A stretch of DNA of 64,000 nt from Sacculina carcini. Lineage: Eukaryota; Arthropoda; Thecostraca; Sacculinidae. The translations under genes and the position numbers were made by a program. Under the pieces are notes generated by a model. That model did not search any database. It saw only the letters and a program-made list of their open reading frames with translations, and was not told where the DNA came from. The first letter of the stretch is position 1. Every line of letters starts with the position of its first letter. The stretch lies in the NCBI GenBank assembly GCA_916048095.2, contig OU696593.1:3960501-4024500 (forward strand). Direction: 5' to 3'. Below are positions 9,646 to 21,539 of the stretch, piece by piece.

Positions 9646-10746
9646 TTAGCTGCTTATACTGAATTCACTTGGCACGAATGGTTGCAGAATTTCATTGAGC
9701 TTCTTTGCCACATGGTACGTAGCTGTGGGAATCTGAGATATAATCGGTCTCAGCGGATTGCCGTCTTTATGCGTTTTAACGTTTCCGTAGGCATATCCTG
9801 GAGAGTACTCACCTGCCAACTTGCACAGCTTATGCGGCCCTTGGCTAGCATTGAAGCGTCCAATTAGTCCGTTGAGTTTCTTCTTTATTTTTTCGGTGGG
9901 ATTCTGTCGAATCTTTCTGAACTTGGTTTTTTCGCTCAGTATTTGACTCATTTTTTCGATGTAGTCGCTTTTCTTTAGTATGACGAATGATGCATTCTTG
10001 TCAGCTCTGCGAATTACGATATTTGGGTTGTCGCGTAATTCTTTTGCTGCTTGCATTTGTTTTTTGCCGACAATTTGGCTTCGATATGATCCTCGAGATT
10101 TTGAAGACTCGGCAAGAAGCAGCGACTGTAATTCAGGCGTTGTCAAAACCTCACCTTTTTGTTCCTTGTGCTGAATTTCGTCGAGAAGAACTTCAATTTC
10201 AAGACGCTTCTGATGTTGCTTCGGCTTCGAGATGTAGTGGCAGTTAAGGCCCATATTCAGCAGCTCTGTTTGGTCGTCTGTCAGGATCTCATCAGAAAGA
10301 TTCAAGAAACTGTTTTTCAACTGCCGGTGTTTAATCTGGCCTCCGTTCAGTCTGATTAGTTTTTTCTGTGTAGTTGACTGGGCTCCTTGTCTATGTTGAT
10401 CAACAAGAACATTCCATTTCTCTTCGATGGCTAGTTTCAGAGCGTTGGGAACGTTGAGATCCGTCCACGTTTGCTGTAGATGTTCCAGGCGGCTGTGCAT
10501 CTCTTTGGAATCTGTGCGCTGTTTCTCCAGCTGTTGCTCAACGAGTTCCATCCGGAAGCGGCGTGTGCTTTCAGCATTTCTGGCTGTCTCGTCATGCAAT
10601 TTGAAGTTGGTGTAGCCAGGCAGAATATTCTCTCTCAAACAAACGAGATTGAAATCGATTGCGCATTCGCAGTTGACTAGTTTTTTCCGCGTTGTTTCGA
10701 TATTCCTTGCTAGTTGCTGGTCTCTTTTGTCAAGTCTGTTCAGCAA
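9646..10746 (-). pseudogene. PLE-2 N-terminal region and start of RT
   Basis: 366 codons. The first about 200 residues are charged and helical (coiled-coil-like, e.g. VEQQLEKQRTDSKEMHSRLE) without a known domain. From about residue 230 the PLE RT begins: NPNIVIRRADKNASFVILKK, then GNVKTHKDGNPLRPIIS near 325. It stops at TAA (9646-9648) just before the catalytic fingers/palm region, which resumes downstream in another frame. No clear start: the frame is already open at the 5' junction at 10792, so the true N-terminus may be missing. Confidence 0.85.
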
Positions 10747-13050
10747 TTGACCGATGTTTTGCTGGCGTAGTATTTCGGAGTTAACTATCTCCTAACTAAC
10801 TAAAAGTTACGGCGGTGTGAAGTGTAAATGACAAAGTCAAAATGGCAAAATTAGCACACAAAAACGTGAATATTTTGGTCAATATTCCGCTATCTATTCC
10901 TCATAAACCAGCAATGGTACAGCTATAAAAATTATACTATTGTGTAGATAATTTTGTGTTCTACAAGAAAAGTTATAATTTATACCCACAAATGATACAA
11001 AAAACGTGTAAAATTGGCAAAATTCTCAAATACATCCAAAATTACACTTGAACACCGGGTGACTAAAATTAATTCATGTTTCTACTATTTCTCAGTAACT
11101 ATTGGTTATATATAAAAATAAATTATACCATCGTGCTAGAAATTTTATTTTCTTCAATACGGTATAATTTTTAATTTTCCAAAGTGTATCCCAAGGAAGT
11201 TACGGCGGTGTAAATTCAATAGGAAATATTGGCAATTTGACAGCTATTATGCGCACTTGCTATTACACAGGAATATACTACTGTGTAGATAATTTTGTGT
11301 TCTACAAGATAAGCTATAATTTATACCCAAAAATGATACTAAAATTGTGTAAAATTGGCAAAATTCTCAAATACATCCAAAATTACACTTGAACACCGGG
11401 CGACTAAAATTAATTCATTTTTCTACTATTTCTCAGTAACTATTTGTTACACATAAAAATAAATTATACCATCGTGCTGGAAATTTTGTTTTCTACAATA
11501 CGCTTTAATTTTTTATTTTCCACAGTGTATCTGAAAGAAGTTACGGCGGTGTAAATTCAAAAGGACATCACCAATTTGGCAGCTATTATGCGCACTTGCG
11601 ATTACACAGGAATATACACCGATTAAATTTCACTGAAGCCCAATCACATTTAAGAATGCATCATATTAGCTCAAAGCATGGATGGTGTGGTTTTATTGCG
11701 TACAGTTTAATTAATGCTACACTATACTGAATAGAAAGTCTTTATTGTCCTCAATATTTACACATGAATTGTTCCGCACGACGGGCGGGTAAAATGCTAC
11801 TGGGAACAAAGTAAACTACTGAATTTTACTGTGTAATTTAATTGGTTTAATTTCAAGTTGCATACGCTTAAGTTGCATAAGGATACGGGTTGTAATATCA
11901 TGCAATGCCAACTATATGCATATGCTGTTTTAGCGGAAGCATTAATCTGGAATTATAGAGATGACAGAAAGTTTCATTGTTTTGATAGTGTTACACTTCT
12001 GAATTACTACACACGAAGGACGGGTGTGAATTTGAGCAGTGTTGAGGGAAAAAACATCGTCAATAAATAAAACAAGAATTTACAAATTTGTCTTTTTCTA
12101 TTGGTCGTTTTTTATCAATTTTCTTTGTGTTACGTTTCGTGTTTGAGTTCTGAATTATTCCGCAGGACGGGTAGCTTGAAATATGAGGCGGGATGTGGAA
12201 AAACATGTTTTCTAAATTGAAAAATAAATTTCACATTTAGACTTTTATATTGGCTAAAACTTTCCTATGGGTTTGTTTTTATTTTTCAATTAGTACTAAT
12301 TTTTTTATGAATTGAATATTAATTATATTTTATGAACTGTTCCGCACGACGGGCGGGCTTAAATGTATCTATAAAGAGTGGGTTTAAATGATAGCGAGGT
12401 ATATGATATTTTGCTAGCAGTAAATATTCTAGCGATAAAAGTAAAATAGCTCTTAAGCAAATGATGGTGGAGAATGATGTGAACCTTTAAATATATTTTG
12501 CGATCTGATGATATATGTATTACGAATAATACGTAGCAGAATATAGATTGCATAATATATTATCGGCTGTAATATCAAGGGCTGTAATATCGGTGTAATC
12601 CAAAACATAACAACTGTATGAATATGATGCATTAGTGGAAGCATTAAACGGGAATTATGAGATAATATTATGGAAAAAAATTCATTTACATACTAAAAAA
12701 TTCATTGTTATTTTGTGTTTACATTTCGAAATTATTCCTGACGACGGGCGGGCTTAAGTATGAGGCGGGTTTAAGTATGAGGCGGGTTGACTGAATAATA
12801 TGTCGTCAATTATTAGAATAAGAATATGCAAATTCAGAACAGAAATTTTCTATTGGTTTAGATTTTACAATTTAGAGTTTTCTATTAGACCGGCTGTTTG
12901 CATTTAAATATGTATTAGTTTTGTTTTATTAATTGTTCCGCACGACGGGTGAGTTCAAACATTCAATTTTACCGTGTGGAATAAATCAATATACAAAACT
13001 CACGGGCTTGACTTCAAGATCCAGATACAAAGATCCAGATACAGATACAG

Positions 13051-13724
13051 AACAAAGTTATAATCAGACCAGTTTTCTATCTGCCAGTTTACTCAGTTTT
13101 CTTTCTCTCTCTTTCTCAGTTTACTTTCGCGTTCTTTCGCGGCCTGCTTGTGCAGCTGTCGTTAGGCTAATTTATGTGTTAGAGCGACGCCAGTAGTACA
13201 CGGCGCCTGATATGTTTGGCAACGTGTGAAGTATGTGTGACAGTAATTTATGACCTTTTTTGTACGTCTGACTTGGCTGATCATCTCGAGGCAACACGCC
13301 TGTGTAATGTCAGATCGCGTTTAGAAATAGCTTGTGTCCCGGTTGTGTAGTTCGAGCGGTTTGACCAGCTGGTATTGCTTGCGATATATGGTGCCAACGA
13401 CATGTGTTCGTAGGTATATAACCCGGGGTTTACTAAGAATAGGGGCTGTGCTTGGGCTGTGCTTGTTGGTGGGTCAGTTGGCTTGGTTTGGTTGGACTGT
13501 CGACGTGCGAGGTAGGACTCACCACTCACTCAGGCAAGCCGTAATTAATTCATTAGATTTAAGAATAACTTTAAGGTAGATTGACTGATTGCTGAAAATA
13601 TACAATTCAACTTCGACTGGGTGAATATTACTTGTTATCGCGGAACACAACATCAAGAGGAACTATCAAGACATCACGATCATCCGAACGAAGATCAATA
13701 TCACAACATATCACTATCGTTACA
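13051..13724 (+). repeat. Solo-LTR-like element, copy 1
   Basis: About 670 bp, clearly homologous to 14038-14742 (same AACAAAGTTATAATCAGACC start, same TATA-containing GTAGGTATATAA core and same CGTTACA end) but more diverged. I could not read a clean target duplication. It sits in the right arm where the left arm has no counterpart. Confidence 0.6.
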
Positions 13725-14037
13725 CCAGACTCACTAATGTAAAGGTGACTTAAATGGTGTATAATTATATCGCATTATGCAACAAATGTGAATTTAGCTG
13801 CCTTACAGTTTGGTTCCGATACTATATTGGCGGGTTGAGAGAAAAGTATTGGTGGGCCGCGTGTTTGGGACCCCTGGGGTAGATAATCTCAGTCTTCTGA
13901 TTACAAATTATGATCGAATCAGTATATTTTGTGATCACGAACTAATAAGTTGAATCACCTCAGACTAGGCTGAGTGCGGTCAAGATTGAATGGTTGGGTT
14001 TGGTTGGGTAGGTTTGACTCAGGTTATATTGGGTTTT

Positions 14038-14742
14038 TATAACAAAGTTATAATCAGACCAGTTTTCTATCTGTCAGTTTACTCAGTTTTCTTTCTCTCT
14101 CTTTCTCAGTTTACGTTCGCGTTCTTTCGCGGCCTGCTTGTGCAGCTGTCGTTAGGCTAATTTATGTGTTAGAGCGACGCCCGTATTACACAGCGCCTGG
14201 TATGTTTGGCACGAGTGGAGTATGTGTGACAGTAATTAATGACCCTTTTTTGTACGTTTGACTTGGCTGATCATCTCGAGGCAACACTCCTGTGTACTGT
14301 CAGATCGCGTTTAGAAATAGCTTGTGTCCCGGTTGTGTAGTTCGAGCGGTTTGGCCAGTTGGCAATTGCTTGCGGAATATGGTGCCAACGACGTTTGTTC
14401 GTAGGTATATAAACCGGGCTTTACTAGGAATAGGGGGCTTGGAGGCTTGGCTTGGGCGGTGCTTGTGCTGTGCTTGTTGGTGGGAGTTGGTTTAGTTTGG
14501 CTTGGACTAGCGACTTGCGATGTAGGACTCACCATTATTAAGTCTTCATTAGAGCATTAGGTTCAGGACTTATTATGTTATATGAGTAGATTTGACTGGT
14601 TTCTAAATACACAATTAAAATACGACTGGGTGACTATTACTTGTTATCGCGGAGCACAACATCAAGAGGAACTATCAAGACTTCACGATCAGCCAAACGA
14701 AGATCAATATAACAACGTATTATTATTATCACCATCGTTACA
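14038..14742 (+). repeat. Solo LTR, copy 2, with 5-bp TSD
   Basis: 705 bp starting TATAAC and ending GTTACA, flanked by GTTTT on both sides (14033-14037 and 14743-14747). Removing it restores the sequence of the left arm around 5525, so it inserted after the inverted arms formed. It contains a core-promoter-like GTAGGTATATAAACC. No internal retrotransposon genes adjoin it. Confidence 0.8.
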
Positions 14743-15423
14743 GTTTTAATGATAGCGGAAAATATATAAATTTTAGCAATAAATATTATAGCGGTAAAAG
14801 TAAAATAATACTTGAGCAAATGATGTTGGGGAATGATGTTAAGTAATATATATAGTTTGGAAACATTCTGATGAAAAGACTTCATCATCTTTTCTATTGG
14901 TTAAGATATTTATAGGTTACATTTTTTGCTTTTCAATTTGTATTCATTATATTTTATGGATTTAATATGAATTTTATTGCATGAATTGTTCCGCACGACG
15001 GGCGGGCTTAAAAACGTGTTTTTTAGTAAATTTTTTCAAATGATTCATTTAACAAGGTAATTTTTTTAAAAATAAAATTGCTCCGCGGGCAGCAACTATA
15101 GACAATAGAACGTCCCCTGTAGAATTAATCCATACACAACACCAATGGATTTCACTTCAAGATCCAGAACGGATCGTGATCGAGTTTTGAATTATTCAGC
15201 ACGACGGGCGGGTGTAAAAATGACTAAGGCGAACTGAGGGGAAATATTTTGTCGAAATACAAATAATTAAACTTGGAATTTTCAATTTATTAATATTTTT
15301 GTGAGTGTACCCTATTTCATTTTTAATTTTCCATATTTCTTATTAATTGAATATGAATTTCATTTTATGAATTGCTCCGCACAACGGGCGGGTTTAATGC
15401 TAGTATATATATATATATATATG

Positions 15424-15541
15424 TTCTGTTGCGGCGAGGAGTGTCAACGCCACCTAGGTACAGTTATATGCTATTGCATCTAGATACAGGTGTATCTAAC
15501 TGTATCTAGGTGGCGCTGGTACACCTCTCGCCGCAACAGAA
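15424..15541. mobile_element. Palindromic MITE / long hairpin
   Basis: Near-perfect inverted repeats of about 45 bp (TTCTGTTGCGGCGAG... and its complement) surround a 20-30 bp loop. It lies next to an (AT)n tract. Transcribed, it would form one long hairpin. No coding capacity. Confidence 0.75.
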
Positions 15542-15622
15542 TACATATACACTTTTCCGGAATGTAAGCGTCAGACTTACACACTGCAATGCAAGATATA
15601 CATGCAAATACACAAACATACA

Positions 15623-15666
15623 GATGAGTGCGTAATACACACAGAGTGTGTAATTACGCACTCATC
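15623..15666. repeat. Short inverted repeat
   Basis: GATGAGTGCGTAA and TTACGCACTCATC flank a small TACACAC/GTGTGTA stem, with a 3-base loop. Confidence 0.7.
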
Positions 15667-16002
15667 GCCACCGTCAGGCTGGTACACAATTAATCACCAC
15701 CATAGGGCTGTACACAATCTCCACGATCAGGCAACACAGTTAATTCACATACATCCATAAATGCATCACATATACATGCAATGAGGATTAATAATTTATA
15801 GTTTGAATATTATGAGTTGAGACAGGCCAATTGGTGCCAATGGCCAATGGTGGTGTCAGGAATTTTCCGGCGAGGTGGAGCTAGGGTAAAAGGTGCGGGG
15901 TTTTGGTGAAGCCTGATGAACTACACTCGATATGTTCATAGTTAAGATTTCGGGGGGAAATGTACCTACAATAGCGTGTATTGTCTGGAAAGATATAATT
16001 TT
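15667..16002. other. No gene seen
   Basis: AT-rich sequence; GGTGGTGTCAGGAATTTT near 15848 resembles hAT-type MITE ends found elsewhere in the window, but no partner end or target duplication was found. Confidence 0.4.
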
Positions 16003-16230
16003 TAGTCTTTAAAAAAATACCCCAGTTTCTACTACCTATTCAACTCTCCGTTTAGTGTCATTTTTTCAAGAAATGTGACTTCACATCGTAAAAAGGAGCA
16101 TTACCCATTAAAAAATGACTAAAATGTTTCAAGTCAATTTAAAAATGTAAGAACTTCCAGCTAATGTAATGATTTCTTCAGTAAATGTTTAAAGTGTACA
16201 AGTGTACATTGCTTCAGTGAGACTCATCAG

Positions 16231-17339
16231 TAGGGTGACCTTTTGTTGCAAATGCAACTTTTTTATCATAGAATCTGTTCATCATAAGGAGCCCAAAAAT
16301 CAATCTTTTATTGATCTGAGGTAACTATTAAATAAGTTATAAATGCAACTTTTTTGTTTTTAGCGCAACTTTTTCATTTTTAGGAGCAACTATTCAGATT
16401 TAGGGAAATTTTGAACTTTTAGAACAATTGTTTCACACTATCAAGAAAAATGTTCAGTTGTAAAGGTGTACTATGCAGTATATGATCATGTATTGTCAAC
16501 ATAAACTCGATAAGCATGTATCTGGAAGGCGTGTGAACGTTGTGTGAACGTTGGAAGGCGTGTGAACGTGTGAACGTGTCCGTGTGTGGTGCCAGATATC
16601 CTGAATGTACATAGCACCGCATACGGACACACATATATAGAACAAAATACAGACATAGAAAATAGAATATAGACATAAATATCTTATATAGACACGTGCA
16701 CTTATGCAACAGAATTAAACATTAATTTTATACCCTTTCGAGCCCCCTTAGAGCAACTCGTTAGATCAACAGTACTTGAGTATAATTACCGCATAATCAG
16801 ATGATATTTCATCTGCAAACTCCATTTAGACCTTGGAGCATCTGATAAAATTAAAATTAAGTGAGAATTTCAAATTATGTTGTGGATTTAAATGACACTA
16901 CCAGACATCACTGCGACAGACTCGACAGACTAGAAAAGCATGTGAAATACAATCTTAACGCAACCGCGAAAATTCAAAATGCATAATTAAGTAGAAACAA
17001 AAACGTGAAACTCCCAAAGTGTAATGTTAAGGAGTTATTTCAGTGTTTAAATTATATTACCATATTATTTCAACTTATTAGGGCAAGTATTTGGAGCATA
17101 TTTGAACTCATTAAGCATGCAATCCTAGCACAACAGCGAGTGCTCAAAACGTATTGTGGTAATAGTTATCGAATGCAAAAAGTATAAATTGTCCTCACAA
17201 AAGTATGCTTTTAATGATTCAGTGATTCTCACTACCCTTTTACATGTTTTAGTGAACTTTTTGGACAATTTTAAGCGTAACTTTTAGGATTTTTGAGCGC
17301 AACTTTTCTTGATTTTTAGCGCACCAAAAGGTCACCTTA
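16231..17339. mobile_element. Non-autonomous hAT-like element with 8-bp TSD
   Basis: Terminal inverted repeats TAGGGTGACCTTTTG and CAAAAGGTCACCTTA, flanked by CTCATCAG at 16223-16230 and 17340-17347. 1.1 kb, AT-rich, with recurring GCAACTTTT motifs near both ends and no recognisable transposase. TIR form and an 8-bp duplication are hAT characteristics. Confidence 0.85.
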
Positions 17340-17773
17340 CTCATCAGTATCAATCAAGAACTTGTAAATGCCCCGTCCTGCCCATCTTAGTCCTATGATG
17401 TGATACTCGCTGTCTTATGACCGGGTCTGCTGTTTTTTCGTTTGAGCTCCAATGTGGGAAAGTGGCGCAATCCTACGCCGTGAGGATCACTTGCTACCTT
17501 CATACCTTCAAGTAAATGCCTATTGGTGTTATTATTAAATATCGTGTAAAGAATGTCAAAACATTATACTATCCCACGCTCTTCGCATCCTCACGCATCA
17601 TACATCATATCCTCACGCATTATACATCCGCGTTCTTCTAGCATGCATATCCCTTGTGTTCATGCGTGTGTTGGCGTAAACCGCATTGAATTACAGTCGG
17701 ATACACGACAACAGTATATGATTGAGGCGAGCGCACATTACTAGTGAAGCACAGCGAATACCAGCGAATAATT

Positions 17774-17827
17774 GGTGACCGGAATTGTGCCGGTGACCGG
17801 AATTGTGCCGGTGACCGGAATTGTGCC
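17774..17827. repeat. 18-bp tandem repeat, three copies
   Basis: GGTGACCGGAATTGTGCC repeated three times without change, within the older F1-like region. Confidence 0.95.
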
Positions 17828-18318
17828 GGGTTATATAGGCTCGGTCACATGACCTTATACACGGTCACGTGACCATTCACACGGTCATACTCACACGCGC
17901 TCACCCGCAGTCAACCGTGCAATTGCATACATACAGAGATACCAGTTCAGTAGACACATACATCCTGAACACACACAAGTGACCCAAGACTAACTACACA
18001 CATACATTTACTATATACATATACATACTATTCTATTGGCACACATACACACCAGACGCGCATACAAACGGGCGAAATGTACACACACAACAGGACACAC
18101 TAACACACGCTCGCAAACATACAAACGGCGACACACAAACATACAAAGTATAACTCACATGACACCACAAGCGCATTTTCCAAAACGGAATGACACTGTC
18201 CTGCGTGCCCAAAAACAAATAAACTAAAATTATCTTAAGCAATTTGTTGTGTTGTTTGAAATATTATGAAAAAGTGACATTCAGGAGAACTTACTTCATT
18301 AATTTTTTGACAGTCCTA

Positions 18319-19095
18319 AAAATGGCGAGTATTACTACGGTTTTCATCTAGTGTTCTGCATTGATATATCCACCATTCATCACTTATATTCACATAATGC
18401 TCAGAGGTGCATGCAATTATTAATTGTTGATATTTTAAATACATATTTTAGTATTTTGACTATTTGCCTTGTCATTATTAGAGTTGGGAATTTTATTTAA
18501 TAATTTTTGGGCTTTTTTGTTTTTATTATGTGACGAATAATGCCAAAATATGTTGTCAAAGGTCGCAAATATGTTTTTCAATTTTCACATAATATTTTAA
18601 CTTTGGACTCTTTCATGGGTTATCCGCATTTTATGCATGTATCCACTAGCATCCCTTTGGAGAGCCAACCTTAGGGAGGCGAAATTTTCGTATTACGTGG
18701 TGAATGTTTCACCTTGATTGGGCCCTTCCGATAAGGTAGATGTAATTGCGGCGCGAGAATTCGTTCGGTTGGACGGTTGAGAGGGATAAGGAAAATATGT
18801 GGGGGCTCTGCGAAACATGAGGAACTACGCTCAAAACGTTCATGGAAGAAGTGCCGCAGTAGGGATATCATTTTGGACTTTTACTTCGAGTCAATAATCT
18901 CATTATTCGATTTTGCATGTATAGTTGATACGATATTTTACGAGTGAGCAGCCGATTTGTTGTGTCGATCGAGCTGCGACTTCTGACCAGCGGACACGTT
19001 TTTCTCACATGCAGCTAAACACATTATCTTCCTATCAGACATGTGTTTCTGGAAAAAGTCGACTTCACGTTGAATTCGGTTTAACACTTTGAGCG
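18319..19095. other. No gene seen
   Basis: AT-rich. Around 18660-18870 there is G-rich sequence reminiscent of hAT-type MITE interiors (GAACTACGCTCAAAACGTTC compares with 15920-15945), but no paired termini. Confidence 0.4.
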
Positions 19096-19321
19096 CAGTA
19101 GCGGATCCAGAGTGGAGTTTTTGGAAGGGACTGAAAAATGTCCAATGATATATTCAAACGCATTATGGTCGAATACGCTTTGCGATCATGCTTATATCAA
19201 CAAACTACAAAAAGATACTTTTCCTTGATCACTTTTAGTGAACCCCTTGGTTTTGAGTAGTTGATGGAAACATTTGAGGGAGGAGTTCAGCCCTCTAAGC
19301 CCCCGCTTGGATCCGCCAGTG
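19096..19321. mobile_element. hAT-like MITE with perfect 8-bp TSD
   Basis: 226 bp with TIRs CAGTAGCGGATCC and GGATCCGCCAGTG, flanked by TTTGAGCG at 19088-19095 and 19322-19329. No coding content. Confidence 0.88.
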
Positions 19322-19329
19322 TTTGAGCG

Positions 19330-19801
19330 TTACGACAGAATACAGATAGATTCCTTATGGAATTTATGTTGAATGATTTTCGGAAAATGTAAATATGAGG
19401 TACATGTATGATCTTACCTTCCCAAAAACCAATGCCACATGTATCTAACTGGGAGCGATTGGATCACACATATTATATCCACAACCCATACGGTAGTTAA
19501 CTAGAAGTATAACACCTGGCTCCTGACTTGAGACCGTGCTCCAGACAAACAGACCCTCTTAGTATCCAGACTTGAGAATCTATTAGGAATGTTGCTATCT
19601 TTCCATTGTCAATGTTTCCCGCGTTAATATGATAGCTTCATGCAGTGTTCGAGTGTATCATAACATGTTGAATCTGGGATCTGTTTAATTACAATTATTA
19701 ACAAAATAAATTAATTTAAGGCATAACCTATACAAATAAATTTTTGCACATTTTAAGTGAAAATGGCATTGAGTTGTTTTCACTTAAAAACGGCATTTTA
19801 T
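19330..19801. other. No gene seen; one 11-bp hairpin
   Basis: Unremarkable AT-rich sequence apart from TTTAAGTGAAA and its complement TTTTCACTTAAA at 19752-19787. Confidence 0.5.
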
Positions 19802-19809
19802 GTTATCAC

Positions 19810-20783
19810 TAGGGCTATCAAAAAAGAAACCTAAAAATAGAAAAAATTAACCTTATTTTCAAGAAAAAGAAACCAAAAAATATAATTGTGTTCCTTCACA
19901 AAGGCTGATTTCTTGTTGATGCCCACAAAGCTCTTCTTCTCATTTTAGTTGTTGGTGACATTCCTACAACAAAACACCAAAAAAACATCCCAATACAATC
20001 CCAAATGTGTTTGTGTGTGCGTGAATATGTCTGAAAGTACGTGTGTGAGTGCGCACGTCTATATGTGAAAATAATTTGCTGACTGCATTATAGTCAGTAG
20101 ACTGTATATTATAAGGGGGTACTGATTCGTCTCTTGAGCTCAAGCGTGGGAAAATGACACTGTCTCACTCTGCAAACATCACATGATATTTCGTGCGTAT
20201 TGACAAGTGCTACTGTGCAGTATCGAGTATAAAGAGCTCAGACGTTGTACTATCCCACGCTCCAAACATGTACCCTGGCTCATGTGAATTTCTTAAAATG
20301 AAGAGAAGCAATCCAACGTGTCCAAAAGCGTATCCAAACATTAGCCAGTACCACAGAATAGAATATAATAGCAATAGCAAACAAATTGGCAATAAATAGC
20401 AAGCAAATGTAAGCTTAGTAAGCAATATACATTTGTAAGCAAGCAAATGTAAAATTTTGACAGCCAAACAAATGCCATGTTTCCATCTTGAGAGCTTATA
20501 TATCATCAAAAATTTATTTCGTTTCTGATTTATTCACTTTCTATGCTTGAAAAAATTACCAAAACCAGTGATCAAGTAACAAAATTACAAAAATATGGCA
20601 AAATTAACCTTACAATGGAAAAGTAACCTAAAAGCAAAAACAGTAACCCAACGACGAAAAAGTAACTTTTGGTAACCTAATAAATTTTAAATAATTAGCA
20701 TATACAACTTTTTCATGTAGCTTTAGGCATATTATGAAAAAGTTACCTTTAGATGAAAATGTAACTTAAATTTGACAGCCCTA
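19810..20783. mobile_element. hAT-like family F1, copy 2
   Basis: About 974 bp with ends TAGGGCTATCAAAAAA and AAATTTGACAGCCCTA. The flanks GTTATCAC and GTGATCAA agree at 6 of 8 bases. The interior shares GTGCTACTGTGCAGTATC and TACTATCCCACGCTCC with the other F1 copies, and the outer parts are dominated by AAAAGTAACCT repeats. Non-coding. Confidence 0.75.
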
Positions 20784-20840
20784 GTGATCAAATAAAATTC
20801 CAAACTAGTCATTATGCATGAAGGAGGCATAGAACACTAC

Positions 20841-21180
20841 TGTGGACTCCGTGGTGTAGTTGCACACCCGCCTCACAAGCGGGAGGTCCGTGGTTCGAAA
20901 CCCGACGGAGCAGAATTTCATTGGGCGAATTCTACAATCCCACAGCCCCTGTCCACCCAGCAGAAAATGATGGTACCAGATATCAGTCATGAGTTGTCAT
21001 GCATTCTGGGGATGTGGCTCTCTCTAATACGTCTTACGTCCTTGTGACGCCATAGCGTGGAGAGGGTCGGTTCTGCGGTGGCAGCGAGCTGCACGGGACA
21101 CACCTGTGTTCATAAGCTTCGGCTTCTTCCCGTGTAGCAGCTGCCACTTAGGCATTAAACCTTGATTTTAACCTTGTATT
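20841..21180 (+). mobile_element. tRNA-Val-derived SINE, copy 1
   Basis: The 5' head resembles a tRNA: anticodon arm CCCGC-CTCACAA-GCGGG (anticodon CAC, Val) and a B-box GGTTCGAAACC. The A-box region is shortened by two bases compared with copy 2 (37527). The body is about 250 bp and matches copy 2 closely, ending in TTTAACCTT-type repeats. The T-stem is imperfect, so it is a pseudo-tRNA and not a working tRNA gene. Confidence 0.85.
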
Positions 21181-21404
21181 TTTAGATCATTTCTATCACA
21201 CGTTCTACTCAAGTTCGTGAGTACATACATAGACCTCTTGAACCCCTTCCAGTAAGCCGGGTAAGCGGAGTACTTCTCTCAACACTCCGTCGGCCCATCG
21301 ATATTATATCAAGCAGCTTCGAATGAAACCATCAGATGAATTTTGATTTTAGAGGATCACCGCAGGTCGCCGTCACATTTCATCCCCAAAAAGAGCAGAA
21401 CGAT

Positions 21405-21531
21405 TATGCAGCGGATATAACAGTAGTCGGGAGCGGAGAAAAACACGTAGAAGACGGGCCCGAAAAAATATTCTCTCGTAACCAGGTCCTCTTATATACG
21501 GGTGTCATATATCCGGTGTACACTGTACAAT
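21405..21531. mobile_element. Short pogo-like MITE remnant
   Basis: The left part (GGATATAACAGTAGTCGGGAG) and the right part (ATATCCGGTGTACACTGTA) match the ends of the longer element at 23361-23965. An internal deletion derivative; TA borders are plausible but not clean. Confidence 0.5.
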
Positions 21532-21539
21532 GAACCTGA

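Larger units (their letters stand above)
8283..10792 (-). mobile_element. Penelope-like element PLE-2 (5'-truncated, decayed)
   Basis: A minus-strand PLE of a different lineage from PLE-1, with RT and GIY-YIG domains in at least three broken frames. Its 5' end stops at CTATCTCC against the inverted D repeats, whereas the fragment at 3415-3840 continues further. It lies at the centre of the inverted composite. Lesions: a stop at 9646, a frame change in the A-run near 9600 and another near 8463. Confidence 0.88.
3845..15403. mobile_element. 11.6-kb composite with inverted ends enclosing PLE-2
   Basis: The left end begins CTAGCATTAAAACCCGCCCG, and the right end is its reverse complement with one A fewer; both are bordered by TA repeats. 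Inside, the order of repeats is C then D on the left (3845-8193) and D' then C' inverted on the right (10793-15403), with PLE-2 between. Matching blocks include 5530-5815 with 13740-14037, 5843-6160 with 12360-12645, and 6600-6860 with 11560-11880. The arms differ by small changes and by insertions on the right. Whether the whole block moved as a unit or is two elements inserted head to head is not resolved. Confidence 0.6.
10793..15403 (-). repeat. Inverted right arm: D' and C' repeats
   Basis: D-type units (GTTACGGCGGTGT at about 10806, 11200 and 11543) are followed by C-type motifs (CCGCACGACGGGCGGG at about 11778, 12343, 12738, 12941, 14992 and 15200, and CCGCACAACGGGCGGG at 15377). It is the inverted counterpart of 3845-8100, interrupted by two solo-LTR-like insertions and about 0.4 kb of extra C material at 12669-13050. 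No genes. Confidence 0.75.
16003..18318. mobile_element. hAT-like family F1, old copy 0 (interrupted)
   Basis: Segments match the better-preserved F1 copy at 54372-57196: AAAAAGGAGCATTACC near 16090, TGTAAATGCCCCGTCC near 17362, GTGGGAAAGTGGCGC near 17453, ACTATCCCACGCTC near 17570, and CCTGCGTGCCCAAAAAC near 18200. The right terminus TTTTTTGACAGTCCTA fits the F1 end; the left terminus is degraded. It is split by another element at 16231-17339. Confidence 0.45.

Noticed and set aside
13051-14742. A retrotransposon with LTRs at 13051-13724 and 14038-14742
   Set aside because: The 310 bp between them belongs to the inverted repeat arm (matches 5530-5815), and copy 2 has its own GTTTT duplication, so these are separate insertions.
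18033-18242. Open frames on both strands in CA-rich sequence
   Set aside because: Low-complexity composition and location inside an old F1 transposon copy.
20847-20918. A tRNA-Val(CAC) gene
   Set aside because: T-stem mispairs and the shortened D region, together with a shared 250-bp body in two copies, identify it as a SINE head.
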